Source: Ignavibacteria bacterium
GTDB lineage: Bacteria; Bacteroidota; Ignavibacteria; Tepidaquicellales; Tepidaquicellaceae
Length of the DNA stretch: 64,000 nucleotides
Reading direction: 5' to 3'
Assembly: GCA_028714695.1 (NCBI GenBank)
Contig: JAQTLX010000009.1
Location: 78,508-142,507 of the forward strand
Shown here in pieces: positions 52,098 to 61,657 of the stretch; within the stretch, counting starts at the first letter, position 1; the number at the start of each line of letters is the position of its first letter. The translations under genes were made by a program, and so were the position numbers. The notes under the pieces were generated by a model. That model was not told the origin of the DNA and searched no databases. It worked only from the letters and a program-made list of their open reading frames with translations.

Positions 52098-54527
52098 ATG
52101 AAGATATTAAGTTTACTGGTTCTAGCATCTCTCTTTTTCCTGCAGTCATTTGCACAGGAATACCATCCAACAGGATTAATCAGAAGAGATTTAAAAAATT
52201 CAACATTTTTCAAACCTTCGGATATAGAAGTTAAATCACCAAAAACATTTGTTGACCATTCATCTGAAATGCCTCCGGTAGGAAATCAAGGAGCAATAGG
52301 AAGTTGTGTTGCATGGGCGGCGGCTTATTATTTCAAATCGCATCAGGAATATATGGATTACGGATGGAGCACAACGGATACAAAAAATATCTGCAGTCCT
52401 TCTTTCGTGTACAATCAAATTAACGGCGGAGCAGATTACGGCGCTGATTTCGAGGATGCTTTCAAAATGCTCGTCGATAACGGGTGTTGTACTATTTCCG
52501 AATTTCCATATTCAAGCAATTTTACAAATTGGCCTACTGAATCGATGTATCTGAATGCCTTAAAGTTCAGATGCAGTCAGGCATATGCAATTAATATATC
52601 GAACTCTACAGGAATAAATCAATTAAAACAGTATATTTCCGACGGTAACTGCGCTGTAATCGGTATTCCGGTTTATCCCAATTTCGATAATATACAAAAT
52701 TTCAATTATACTTATTGTCTTGCTGACGTTTCCGGGGCAATTCGCGGATATCATGCGGTTACAATAGTGGGTTATGATGACAGCAAGGTAACTCACGACG
52801 GTGTCGGCGCTTTCAAATTGGTCAACAGTTGGGGCACTACCTTTGGTCTTCAGGGATACTGGTGGATGTCTTATGAAGCCGTAATGAGCAATGTATTATC
52901 GGAACAAACTGCATATTACGCAACCGACAAAATTCATTATACTCCCGGTCTTGTAGGAATAGCAAAGTTTACTCATAGTTCAAGATTAAAAATGGGAATA
53001 AAATTCGGCATAGGCTCGCAAAGTTCTCCGTCGTGGAGCAGGACATTTTTCAATTTCAACATGGGTTCGCATACAGACCAGCCTTTTCCGAATAACAATA
53101 TAGTATTTGACTTAACGGACGGCATATCGGGGATATCCCAGACTGACTCAAACAGAATTTGGGTTTGTGCAAGTGATACGCATGCGGATAACCGCAGCGG
53201 CGTAATAAATTATTTTTCTGCCGCAAATCTTAACTGGAATATGAGATCCGTATCTTCGGAAACTCCTGTTACAATACCTGATTATACAACCGGCGTATAC
53301 GCTAATCTGCGTCTCGGTCCGAATTATACGGATAATGTGGGTTCATTTTCGGTAGATATGGATAGTTATTCGATACCCGGTTCTATGACACCGAAATCTA
53401 CAATCAGAAATTCCGGAAGAAATACAGAAAGTTTTAATGTTACAATGAACATAAGTTCGGTTATAAATAATTCTCCTGTTTATTCATATACGAGCGCTGT
53501 CAGTAATGTTGCTCCGGGCGAATGCAGACAGGTGACATTCCAGAACTGGATCTCAACGGCAGGAAATTACAGGATAACTATTTTTACTTCTCTCGCAGGA
53601 GATCAGAACCGAAATGATGATACATTAAGAAAAGAAATAACGATAATGCCGCTTCCGCAGACACCCATGCTTATTTCACCTGTTAACGGAGCAAGTAATC
53701 TTTATACTGATGTCGTTATAAACTGGAATAAATCGGTATCCGCTGAACAATATTATTATCAATTTGCTTCAGATGCCGCTTTCAACAATATTGTACGAAA
53801 AGATTCTTCGATTACGGATACCGTAACAAGCGTCTGCGTTTTGAATCCGTCGACAACTTATTATTGGCGCGTGAGAGCAAAAAATCATGTGGGCTCGAGC
53901 GACTTTTCCGCTGTAAGAAGTTTAAGAACGATGGGTTTTCCCAATACTGTAAATCTGTGCAGTCCGGCAAACAATTCATCTAATATTAGCATACCGGTGA
54001 CACTCAACTGGTACAAGGCTTCGGAGCAGTCAAAATCAATAAATAATTATCTGGTTAAGATTGTAACCGATACGGTAACTTATGGAAGTATTGTTACAAA
54101 AGTAACGTCAGATACCACTGTATCGGCTTCAGGTCTAATACCCTACACTCAATATTTCTGGCGCGTCAGCGCAAGGAATCAACTCGGCTGGGGAACAAAC
54201 AGCGTCTGGTGGAAATTTACTACAGGGTCTGTCGGCATTTCAAACATAACCAGCGAAATACCATCGGTCTATAAACTTTATTCGAATTATCCGAATCCGT
54301 TTAACCCGGTTACGGCAATTAAATTCGATGTACCCGAAAACGTTTTTGTAAAAATCAGGATTTATGATATTACCGGAAAAGAAATCAGCACTCCGGTCAA
54401 TGAATTCCTGAAAGCAGGTTCGTACAGAACCGACTGGAATGCGTCTTCCTATTCAAGCGGTGTTTATTACTACAGAATTGAAACAGGTAAATATTCCGAA
54501 ACAAGAAAGATGATTCTTGTGAAATAA
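52098..54527 (+). CDS. Secreted papain-family (C1A) peptidase with FN3-like domains and T9SS sorting domain
   Basis: An 809-residue protein with a signal peptide (about 1-19). The C1A catalytic set is complete: Gln64 and Cys70 in VGNQGAIGSCVAW, His219 in GYHAVTIVGYDD and Asn243 in LVNSWGTTFG. Unusually for cathepsins, no separate propeptide is obvious. A CARDB-like region follows, then two fibronectin type III-like modules (about 535-720, YYWRVRAKNHVGSS and YFWRVSARNQLGWG). The T9SS tail reads YSNYPNPFNPVTAIKFDVP to KMILVK. Exported cysteine peptidase. Confidence 0.92.
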   Translation: MKILSLLVLASLFFLQSFAQEYHPTGLIRRDLKNSTFFKPSDIEVKSPKTFVDHSSEMPPVGNQGAIGSCVAWAAAYYFKSHQEYMDYGWSTTDTKNICSPSFVYNQINGGADYGADFEDAFKMLVDNGCCTISEFPYSSNFTNWPTESMYLNALKFRCSQAYAINISNSTGINQLKQYISDGNCAVIGIPVYPNFDNIQNFNYTYCLADVSGAIRGYHAVTIVGYDDSKVTHDGVGAFKLVNSWGTTFGLQGYWWMSYEAVMSNVLSEQTAYYATDKIHYTPGLVGIAKFTHSSRLKMGIKFGIGSQSSPSWSRTFFNFNMGSHTDQPFPNNNIVFDLTDGISGISQTDSNRIWVCASDTHADNRSGVINYFSAANLNWNMRSVSSETPVTIPDYTTGVYANLRLGPNYTDNVGSFSVDMDSYSIPGSMTPKSTIRNSGRNTESFNVTMNISSVINNSPVYSYTSAVSNVAPGECRQVTFQNWISTAGNYRITIFTSLAGDQNRNDDTLRKEITIMPLPQTPMLISPVNGASNLYTDVVINWNKSVSAEQYYYQFASDAAFNNIVRKDSSITDTVTSVCVLNPSTTYYWRVRAKNHVGSSDFSAVRSLRTMGFPNTVNLCSPANNSSNISIPVTLNWYKASEQSKSINNYLVKIVTDTVTYGSIVTKVTSDTTVSASGLIPYTQYFWRVSARNQLGWGTNSVWWKFTTGSVGISNITSEIPSVYKLYSNYPNPFNPVTAIKFDVPENVFVKIRIYDITGKEISTPVNEFLKAGSYRTDWNASSYSSGVYYYRIETGKYSETRKMILVK

Positions 54528-54638
54528 TCTATTACCGGAATTGGAATTAAATAAAGAAGATTTATAAAAGTCGAAATTCGCAGTTTTCGAAAGTTTGAAT
54601 AATTTTATATTACTTCTAAATAATAAAACTATAAAACT

Positions 54639-55139
54639 ATGGGACAAAAAGGACGCGAAATAGTTAAAATGAACGTTGATGAACTCATCACGATTTTAAA
54701 TAAAGCGCTTGCGGACGAATGGCTTGCATATTACCAGTATTGGATAGGAGCAAAGGTTGTCAAGGGACCAATGAAAGATGCCGTGATTTCCGAACTCAAC
54801 CTGCATGCAACCGAAGAATTAAATCACGCGGTAATGATTTGCACTCGTATAATCCAGTTGGGCGGAACACCTGTTCTCTCCCCCGATGAGTGGACGAAGA
54901 TATCCCATTGTGCATACGATGCGCCCGTTGACCCGTATGTCGAAGAAGTGCTTAAACAGAATATCAAAGGCGAACAGTGCGCCATTAAAACCTATAGTCA
55001 CATACTCGGGATAACCCGCGAAGGCGATCCGGTTACGTACAATATTATTCTTCAGATATTAACGCAGGAAGTTGAACACGAAGAAGATTTGAGTTCGCTT
55101 CAGGAAGATATTGAATTAATGCTTGGCAAGAGGAAATAA
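54639..55139 (+). CDS. Ferritin-like (bacterioferritin/Dps-type) protein
   Basis: A 166-residue four-helix bundle. Di-iron ligands appear in order: Glu in ADEWLAYYQYW, E-x-x-H in HATEELNHAVM, Glu in KGEQCAIKTYSH and E-x-x-H in QEVEHEEDL. ATG 54669 (MNVDEL) is an alternative start 30 nt downstream. It probably stores or oxidises iron, or protects from peroxide. Single gene with a perfect terminator. Confidence 0.88.
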   Translation: MGQKGREIVKMNVDELITILNKALADEWLAYYQYWIGAKVVKGPMKDAVISELNLHATEELNHAVMICTRIIQLGGTPVLSPDEWTKISHCAYDAPVDPYVEEVLKQNIKGEQCAIKTYSHILGITREGDPVTYNIILQILTQEVEHEEDLSSLQEDIELMLGKRK

Positions 55140-55153
55140 ATTAAAGTTTAAAA

Positions 55154-55188
55154 CAAAAGGATTCCGGGAGAATCCTTTTGTTTAGTTT
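55154..55188 (+). terminator. Intrinsic terminator of the ferritin-like gene
   Basis: CAAAAGGATTC pairs perfectly over 11 bp with GAATCCTTTTG, loop CGGGA, followed by TTTAGTTT. Confidence 0.9.
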
Positions 55189-55956
55189 ATCGACCCCAAT
55201 ATATCTAAATGTACTTAATTCATGTTTAGATTTTCTACATCCAGTTTTAATACATCGTACTCTTTAATATAAGCCTCGTCATGTTTTCTGTGATAAGCGA
55301 ACGTCATTTTAAAAGTTAATCCGCAGTCTTTGATTCCTAAAAAATTTGAATCCCTTTGGCAGTAATGTTTTTGACTGTTAAATAGTGTCGAATTGTTTAC
55401 AGTTTGTGCTCCGATAACACTTATTATCGGTTGAAGCAGTTCTATTTTAAAACATTTTATTTGTTTCAACTTGCATTCTCTTTCTTCCTGTTCCCTTCAA
55501 TGTATTTCTGCAATTATCGAGCCAAGAAAAACGCCAAAAATATAGAAATTCCGCATCTTATTGAGAGCAAAGAAAGTAAGAGAACTATTATTGAATAGTT
55601 TGAAAGTTATGGAAATTATTGTTTTAAGGGGTGATTTACGTCTAAATACCAGGCAGGATATTTTTCTGCCGTTGGTAATTTTCCGAAAAACAGAAATACA
55701 AAATTATTAACTTTAAATCCGGTTGATAATAATATTTAAAATAAATATATTTCATTTGTTAATTTGAGAACAATAAGATTCTATTCTTTCCAATGATGCT
55801 GTTTAAGAAAACAGGAGAAGTCTTTTACAGAAATTAAACATTGGCTATGAAGAATTACATTCATACGCAATTCACATTTCAACATCGAAACAGTTGTGTT
55901 CAATTCCATTTATATATTTTTTCCAAACTGTTACATAAAACCGAAAGGGGACTAAA
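55189..55956. other. 768-bp gap without a convincing gene
   Basis: An 84-codon TTG-started minus frame (55215-55469) and an overlapping 64-codon plus frame exist, but neither has an RBS, family motif or coding-like composition. The right part is AT-rich and should contain the promoter of the next gene, whose RBS is AAAGGGG at 55944-55950. I see no repeat or RNA element. Confidence 0.45.
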
Positions 55957-57306
55957 ATGAAAAAACTAATTCATCTTTTCTTTATTCTGTTCTTTTTCAG
56001 TGTAAGTGTCAGAGTGTATTCACAGTGGACAGCAGCAGGTACGGTTTCGGTAACCGGTACTTACCCAAGTGTCAGCGTTGTGAGTCCGACCGTCGCATGG
56101 ATATCGGCCGGAGCAACCTCGCCTCAGGTTTTCAGAACAACCGACGGGGGAACAACTTGGACGGTTATATCTACAACAGGTCTTCCCGCAAAAGCATTAA
56201 TGTGCATCTGGGCGTTGAGCGATCAGATATGTTATGTCGCTGACGGCGGAGACGCAGGCGGGACTACGGGCGGCGATGCCGCGGTATCCGTTACAACAAA
56301 CGGCGGAACAAACTGGACGCTTCTTTGCAATACAGGCGGCTCAGCAGGATTCTTTAACGGCATTGTGTTTTCAAGAAGTAATCCTCAGTATGGATTTATA
56401 GAAAGCGATCCTCCTTCGGGAGCGGGAAACGCTTTCTATGTGCAAAAGACTACAAACGGCGGAGCGAACTGGACTCTGACAAATCCTCCGGGTGTATCCG
56501 GTAATGCTTCGGGGCAGAATTCTTTATTCATGATTGATAATTTATTTTATGGTTACGGCTTGAATGCTGGCGCAATCATGCGTATTACAAGCGACGGAGG
56601 TACTACGTGGTTTTCCGGCACTCTTCCGGTAACAGGCACATTCACAAGCGCAGCGGCATTCCACGATAACAAACAAATCGGTCTTGCTGCTACAAGTACC
56701 TCATTTCCGTCGGTTGCGAGAACAACAAACGGCGGTTCTTCATGGACGAGCATTAGTCTCGGCGGTTCAGGCACTACAACAAACAGCGCGTTAAAATGGA
56801 TTAACGGAACAAACACCGTATTCTTCCTCGGGCAGATTGCGGCATCGACGGCGTTTTATATGAGCACAGACGCAGGTTTGACCTGGACTGCAATGACAGC
56901 CCCGGGCATGAATTATTTCCATTTTGATTTTGTGAGAGTAGGCACAACCGTTACTGGCTATGCGACTTCAGTCAGCGGCGCAATTGCAAAAGTTACGCAG
57001 ACGGTAACACTTGTATCACCTGAAAATAATATTGTACCGGTTAATTACGCATTAAACCAGAATTATCCGAATCCGTTTAATCCTTCAACAACAATAAGTT
57101 TCTCGATTCCGAAATCTGAATTTGTAACACTAAAGGTTTACAATTCGGCGGGAAAGGAAGTTGCAACAATTATTAATGAAATGCTCAGCACCGGTAATTA
57201 CAAAGAAGTATTCAATGCTCCGAAAGATTTGACGTCCGGAGTTTATTTCTATAAAATTACAGCAGGTAATTTCTCGGATACAAAAAAGTTTATGCTGCTG
57301 AAATAA
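55957..57306 (+). CDS. Secreted beta-propeller protein (BNR/Ycf48-like) with T9SS sorting domain
   Basis: A 449-residue protein with a signal peptide (about 1-22, ending RVYSQ). BNR-type repeats recur: TTDGGTTWTVIS, TTNGGTNWTLL, TTNGGANWTLT, TSDGGTTWFSG, TTNGGSSWTSI and STDAGLTWTAM, forming most blades of a six- or seven-bladed propeller. The C-terminal T9SS domain is NQNYPNPFNPSTTISFSIP to KKFMLLK. Sialidase catalytic residues are not evident, so it is more likely a binding or adhesive surface protein than an enzyme. Confidence 0.87.
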   Translation: MKKLIHLFFILFFFSVSVRVYSQWTAAGTVSVTGTYPSVSVVSPTVAWISAGATSPQVFRTTDGGTTWTVISTTGLPAKALMCIWALSDQICYVADGGDAGGTTGGDAAVSVTTNGGTNWTLLCNTGGSAGFFNGIVFSRSNPQYGFIESDPPSGAGNAFYVQKTTNGGANWTLTNPPGVSGNASGQNSLFMIDNLFYGYGLNAGAIMRITSDGGTTWFSGTLPVTGTFTSAAAFHDNKQIGLAATSTSFPSVARTTNGGSSWTSISLGGSGTTTNSALKWINGTNTVFFLGQIAASTAFYMSTDAGLTWTAMTAPGMNYFHFDFVRVGTTVTGYATSVSGAIAKVTQTVTLVSPENNIVPVNYALNQNYPNPFNPSTTISFSIPKSEFVTLKVYNSAGKEVATIINEMLSTGNYKEVFNAPKDLTSGVYFYKITAGNFSDTKKFMLLK

Positions 57307-57331
57307 AATACCCGGATAATATTGCGAGTAT

Positions 57332-57359
57332 AACACTCTCTTCGGAGAGTGTTTTTTTT
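57332..57359 (+). terminator. Intrinsic terminator with UUCG tetraloop
   Basis: AACACTCTC pairs perfectly with GAGAGTGTT around TTCG (a C-UUCG-G stable tetraloop in RNA), followed by a run of T. Confidence 0.92.
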
Positions 57360-57609
57360 ACTGGTGAATTATCGCGCGTCCCGTAATATTGAACCACGAT
57401 AAGAACCCAGATTAATTAAGATGCTCGGAACATTTGCTCGACACAGCAACTTGAGAGATTTCGTTTCCCATATTCCATATTTAAATCACTGCTCTGCATT
57501 TGAACGTGAATCTTAAGATTATTTATTATAATTTTATAGAAAATTAGAAAGCGGTCTTCTCTCCCTGCTTCAATTTGTTAAAATATGGTTTTATAAACTA
57601 TTTAATAAT
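57360..57609. other. Gene-free gap upstream of the M12B-like peptidase
   Basis: AT-rich sequence without ORF, repeat or RNA motif that I can recognise. It should contain the promoter of the gene at 57610. Confidence 0.45.
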
Positions 57610-59865
57610 ATGAATAATATTTTTCGTTTAGTTATTGTTGCTATGCTTTTAACAAGCATAAATTTTTCGGTGAACGCGCAAAGCGCTTCATACTGGAATG
57701 AAATTTCACCTGCCGATGTTCAGACAAGCGGCAACAGGGTTATAATTCCCTCAAAATTCAGAACATTGACCCTGAACGTACCGGAGATAAAAAATATACT
57801 TATAACTTCGCCGGATGAAGAAAAAATTCAGGCTAAGTATTCAAATACAATCATCTCGCTTCCTCTGCCGAACGGCGGATTCGGAAGATTCAGAATAGTT
57901 GATTCCCCCGTAATGGAAAAAGGTCTTGCCGATAAATTTCCCGAAATAAGGACTTTTGCAGGACAGGGAATCGATGATCCGTATGCGACCGTCAGGCTTG
58001 ACGTTACGCAGTTCGGATTTCATGCTATGATAATTACATTGGATAACATGATTTTCATAGATCCGTATGCCCTGGGCGATGCGTATAATTATATTAGTTA
58101 TTTCAAAAGCGATTATCATCCCGCAGGAAAGGAATTTAACTGCGAAGTGATTGATGACGGAAGAACTTCGAAAAAAGATAACACGGGCAAATTTAACGTT
58201 CACTCCGAAGGTCAATTAAGAAAATACAGAATTGCAATCGGAGCAACCGGTGAATACACAGCCTATTTCGGAGGTACTGTTTCCGGAGGACTTGCCGCAA
58301 TTGTTACATCGCTTAACAGAGTTGACGGTGTTTATGAACACGAAGTAGCGGTTAGAATGGTACTTGTATCAAACAACAACCTTATAGTTTATACGAATGC
58401 ATCAACGGATCCATATACAAATAACAACGGAAATACGATGCTCGGACAGAATCAGACAACTATTGACAATGTTATAGGCTCGGCAAATTATGACATCGGT
58501 CACGTATTCAGTACCGGCGGCGGCGGAGTTGCAGACCTCGGCTGTGTTTGTGTCCCCGGCTATAAAGCCCAGGGAGTAACTGGAAGTACTGCACCGGTAG
58601 GTGACCCGTATGACATAGATTATGTGGCGCATGAAATGGGGCACCAATTCGGCGGTAATCATACATTTAACAGCACAACAGGCAGTTGCGGCGGCGGCAA
58701 CAGAGCGGCGGGTGCCGCGTACGAGCCGGGCAGCGGTTCAACAATTATGGCATACGCGGGAATATGTTCGCCGAATGATTTACAGCCGCACAGCGACGCG
58801 TATTTCCATTCAAAGAGCCTTGATGAAATTCTTACTTATACAACAGGAAGTTCGGGAAATAATTGCCCGGTTATTACATCGACAGGAAATCATAATCCGG
58901 TAGTAACAGCCGGAGCAGGCGGAAATACAATCCCTATATCAACACCTTTCACTATTACCGGTTCTGCAACGGATTCGGATAACGATACATTGTCGTACTG
59001 CTGGGAAGAATATGACTTGGGACCGGCAGGAACCTGGAATGCGCCGTCAGGAAACGCGCCTATTTTCAGGTCGTTCAACCCCGTTGCTGTTCCTTCAAGA
59101 ACCTTTCCGAAGCAATCAAGTTTGCTGAATAACACGCAGGTTATCGGCGAAATACTTCCGACATATACGAGAAGTATATCGTTCTGCCTTATTGCAAGAG
59201 ACAACAAAGCCGGCGGCGGCGGAGTCGGTTTTGATTATACATCTTATAATGTGACCGCAACAGCAGGTCCGTTCCTTGTTACGTCTCCTAATACGGCAGT
59301 TACATGGAATGCAAACATCACTCAAACAGTTACATGGAACGTAGCGAATACAACCGCCGCGCCCGTTAGTTGCGCTAATGTTAATATAAAGTTATCAACC
59401 GACGGCGGAGTAACTTTCCCGACTATGCTTAAAGCAAATACTCCCAATGACGGAAGCGAATCTGTTACGCTGCCTATGACGGCAACAACAACTGCAAGAA
59501 TAAAAGTTGAAGCGGCAGATAATATATTTTTCGATATATCAAATACAAACTTTACGATATCAACGGTAAATGGAATTTCAAATCAGAGTTCCGAACCTAT
59601 TTCGTTCATGCTTGCACAGAATTTTCCGAATCCGTTCAATCCTACAACAATGATTAGTTTTTCAATTCCGCAGCAATCCGCGGTTACACTTAAAGTTTAT
59701 GATATGACGGGTAAATTGATTGCGAATCTTATCAGCAATGAAACAAGAACAGAAGGAACATATTCCTATGAATTCGACGGAAGCCGTCTTGCATCGGGAA
59801 TTTATTTTTACAAACTGGACGCAGGAAAATATTCGGATATAAAGAAGATGATACTCGTGAAATAA
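57610..59865 (+). CDS. Secreted reprolysin-like (M12B type) metallopeptidase with T9SS sorting domain
   Basis: A 751-residue protein with a signal peptide (about 1-23). A propeptide-like region precedes the peptidase, which carries the metzincin zinc site AHEMGHQFGGNHTFN (His341, Glu342, His345, His351) and the Met-turn STIMAYAG (Met380). A Cys-containing loop (CGGGNRAAG) lies between. Two beta-sandwich modules follow (about 425-660, ITGSATDSDNDTLSYCWEE typical of PKD/cadherin-like folds). The C-terminus is a T9SS domain (AQNFPNPFNPTTMISFSIP to KKMILVK). Probably a surface or extracellular protease. Confidence 0.92.
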   Translation: MNNIFRLVIVAMLLTSINFSVNAQSASYWNEISPADVQTSGNRVIIPSKFRTLTLNVPEIKNILITSPDEEKIQAKYSNTIISLPLPNGGFGRFRIVDSPVMEKGLADKFPEIRTFAGQGIDDPYATVRLDVTQFGFHAMIITLDNMIFIDPYALGDAYNYISYFKSDYHPAGKEFNCEVIDDGRTSKKDNTGKFNVHSEGQLRKYRIAIGATGEYTAYFGGTVSGGLAAIVTSLNRVDGVYEHEVAVRMVLVSNNNLIVYTNASTDPYTNNNGNTMLGQNQTTIDNVIGSANYDIGHVFSTGGGGVADLGCVCVPGYKAQGVTGSTAPVGDPYDIDYVAHEMGHQFGGNHTFNSTTGSCGGGNRAAGAAYEPGSGSTIMAYAGICSPNDLQPHSDAYFHSKSLDEILTYTTGSSGNNCPVITSTGNHNPVVTAGAGGNTIPISTPFTITGSATDSDNDTLSYCWEEYDLGPAGTWNAPSGNAPIFRSFNPVAVPSRTFPKQSSLLNNTQVIGEILPTYTRSISFCLIARDNKAGGGGVGFDYTSYNVTATAGPFLVTSPNTAVTWNANITQTVTWNVANTTAAPVSCANVNIKLSTDGGVTFPTMLKANTPNDGSESVTLPMTATTTARIKVEAADNIFFDISNTNFTISTVNGISNQSSEPISFMLAQNFPNPFNPTTMISFSIPQQSAVTLKVYDMTGKLIANLISNETRTEGTYSYEFDGSRLASGIYFYKLDAGKYSDIKKMILVK

Positions 59866-59890
59866 AAATAAACCGGTTCGTCAGATATTA

Positions 59891-59918
59891 AGCCCCCGCC
59901 GTAAGCGGGGGCTTTTTT
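59891..59918 (+). terminator. Intrinsic terminator of the M12B-like peptidase gene
   Basis: AGCCCCCGC and GCGGGGGCT form a perfect 9-bp stem with a 5-nt loop and a T6 tail. Confidence 0.93.
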
Positions 59919-60086
59919 GTATGGGTTCAGATTTAATCGAATCACACAATATGGAAAAATCCCTTCGATTTGCTTACAATTTTGCACCTGTACGCCGTAT
60001 TTGCTAATCTGCCCCGTCTTTATCCGTACGCAAATCAATAATATGCCGTTAAAACATACTTGCAAATTAAAATCAGTGTATTTATA

Positions 60087-60104
60087 TTTCGTTAACTAAC
60101 GAAA
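60087..60104 (+). promoter_or_regulatory. Probable ArsR operator upstream of arsR
   Basis: The inverted repeat TTTCGTTA-AC-TAACGAAA has 8-bp arms and ends 6 bases before the arsR start codon. ArsR-family repressors bind such palindromes at their own promoter and release on arsenite binding. The half-site recurs between arsR and arsM. Confidence 0.7.
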
Positions 60105-60110
60105 CGTAAT

Positions 60111-60455
60111 ATGCTCGAAGAACTCGAAAAAATATTTAAAGCGCTTTCCGATAGTAATAGAATCCGCATTATTAAGATGCTCCAAAAGAAACCGTTGTGC
60201 GTTTGCGAAATACAGGCTGTGCTGAAACTTGCTGTATCAACGGTATCAAAACACTTAAGTATTCTCCGCGAAGCAGGCTTTATAAGCGATTGGAAGGAAG
60301 GAAAGTGGATAAATTATAAAATTAATTCCGCGCCTGCACCGGCTGTGTCGAACGCGCTTCTCTTTGTTCAGATGCAGATAGAGGATGACGAAACGGTAAA
60401 AAAGGACAGAAAGACATCATGCTGCGTGGACAGAAATATTTTATGCTGTAAGTAA
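60111..60455 (+). CDS. arsR: ArsR/SmtB-family arsenite-responsive repressor
   Basis: A 114-residue winged-helix repressor. The metal site is KKPLCVCEI (Cys30, Cys32), the classical ArsR C-x-C, followed by recognition helix STVSKHLSILREAG and the wing WKEGKWINYKI. The C-terminal tail adds two more Cys pairs (SCCVD and LCCK), which could bind further arsenite. First gene of the arsenic operon, flanked by two TAACGAAA-type palindromes. Confidence 0.93.
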   Translation: MLEELEKIFKALSDSNRIRIIKMLQKKPLCVCEIQAVLKLAVSTVSKHLSILREAGFISDWKEGKWINYKINSAPAPAVSNALLFVQMQIEDDETVKKDRKTSCCVDRNILCCK

Positions 60456-60474
60456 CGAAACATTCATTTCGTTA
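60453..60474 (+). promoter_or_regulatory. Second palindrome with the ArsR half-site in reverse order
   Basis: TAACGAAA at 60453-60460 and TTTCGTTA at 60467-60474, separated by 6 bases, are the same half-sites as at 60087-60104 but in the opposite order. It overlaps the arsR stop codon and precedes arsM. It could be an internal operator or an mRNA hairpin. Confidence 0.5.
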
Positions 60475-60516
60475 TATCGTAAAATGAAAAGTGTTCTAAA
60501 ACTTAATTCTATACCC

Positions 60517-61359
60517 ATGAAAAACTCAAATGAAATAAAGGAAATTGTCAGAGAAAAATATGCTGACATTGCAAACCAGTCAAAAACCGTAAATGAAGCA
60601 TCATGCTGCGGAGTAGGCAGTTGCACCGGTGTTGACTATACTGTATTTTCGGAAGATTATTCAAAATTGAAGGGATATAACCCCGATGCCGACCTCGGAT
60701 TGGGATGCGGACTGCCGACGGAATTCGCGCTTATTAAAGAAGGCGATACGGTGATTGACCTCGGCTCGGGCGCGGGGAACGATGCCTTCGTAGCAAGGGC
60801 GATCGCAGGTGATAACGGAAAAGTTATCGGAATAGATTTTACAGACGAGATGATAGATAAGGCGAGAGCAAATGCCGATAAACTCGGATTCAACAATGTT
60901 GAATTCAGATTCGGCGACATCGAAAAAATGCCGGTTACCGCGAACAAGGCGGATGTTATTATTAGCAACTGTGTATTGAATCTCGTACCCGATAAAGTGA
61001 AAGCGTTTAAAGAAATATTCAGAGTTCTGAAACCTGGCGGACATTTTTCCGTCTCGGACATTGTGGTAACAGGAGAACTTCCGCCGTCTATTAAATCGGG
61101 TGCGGAACTTTATGCCGGCTGCGTTTCCGGAGCGATAAAGAAAGAAGAGTATCTTAAGATTATAACTGACACGGGATTTGTGAACATGAAAATTCAGAAA
61201 GAAAGAATTATTAATATCCCCGACGAAATATATCTTAAGTTCATATCTGAGGAAGAATTAAAGAAATTCAAAGAATCGGGCGTATCGCTCGTAAGCATCA
61301 ATGTTTACGCCGATAAGCCGGAAGATTCATGCTGTGATAAGAAAACAGGCTGCTGTTAA
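60517..61359 (+). CDS. arsM: Arsenite S-adenosylmethionine methyltransferase
   Basis: A 280-residue class I methyltransferase (start at ATG 60517; an in-frame ATG also occurs at 60484). The SAM loop is VIDLGSGAGNDAFVA. Three conserved ArsM cysteines are present: Cys64 in LGLGCGL, the Cys in ISNCVLNLVP and the Cys in AGCVSGA; an N-terminal CCGVGSC is also typical. It methylates As(III) to mono-, di- and trimethyl forms. The tail ends SCCDKKTGCC. It is co-directional with arsR and the CMD-like gene. Confidence 0.93.
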   Translation: MKNSNEIKEIVREKYADIANQSKTVNEASCCGVGSCTGVDYTVFSEDYSKLKGYNPDADLGLGCGLPTEFALIKEGDTVIDLGSGAGNDAFVARAIAGDNGKVIGIDFTDEMIDKARANADKLGFNNVEFRFGDIEKMPVTANKADVIISNCVLNLVPDKVKAFKEIFRVLKPGGHFSVSDIVVTGELPPSIKSGAELYAGCVSGAIKKEEYLKIITDTGFVNMKIQKERIINIPDEIYLKFISEEELKKFKESGVSLVSINVYADKPEDSCCDKKTGCC

Positions 61360-61381
61360 AAACAATATTAACTTTACGACA

Positions 61382-61636
61382 ATGAAACTTGACGATAAAA
61401 CAAAAGAATTAATTGCGGTTGGAGCGTCAGTCTCCGCAAACTGCCAGCCCTGTCTCGATTATCATTACAATAAAGCGCTGGAATACGGAGCAGATGAAAG
61501 CGAAATAACCGAAGCGAATAATACGGGAGTACTCGTAAGAAGAGGAGCCGCAGCAAAGATGGATAAATTCGCATTAAGTTTGAATAAAGAGACGCACTCA
61601 AAGAAAATTGACCCGGATTGCGGCTGCAATAACTAA
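61382..61636 (+). CDS. Carboxymuconolactone decarboxylase/AhpD-like small protein in ars operon
   Basis: An 84-residue protein from ATG 61382. The AhpD-type redox motif is NCQPCLDYHYNKA (CxxC plus His), within a CMD alpha-helical fold: VGASVSANCQPCLDYHYNKALEYGADESE (start and end of helix pair) and GAAAKMDKF. The tail DPDCGCNN adds Cys. Such small CMD proteins are often found in ars operons, where a thiol-redox role is assumed but not established. Confidence 0.83.
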   Translation: MKLDDKTKELIAVGASVSANCQPCLDYHYNKALEYGADESEITEANNTGVLVRRGAAAKMDKFALSLNKETHSKKIDPDCGCNN

Positions 61637-61657
61637 ATATTTTAAACAAATAATTAC

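Noticed and set aside
55215-55469. 84-codon minus-strand frame
   Set aside because: TTG start without RBS, no family motif, composition like the surrounding AT-rich gap, and an overlapping plus frame is equally open.
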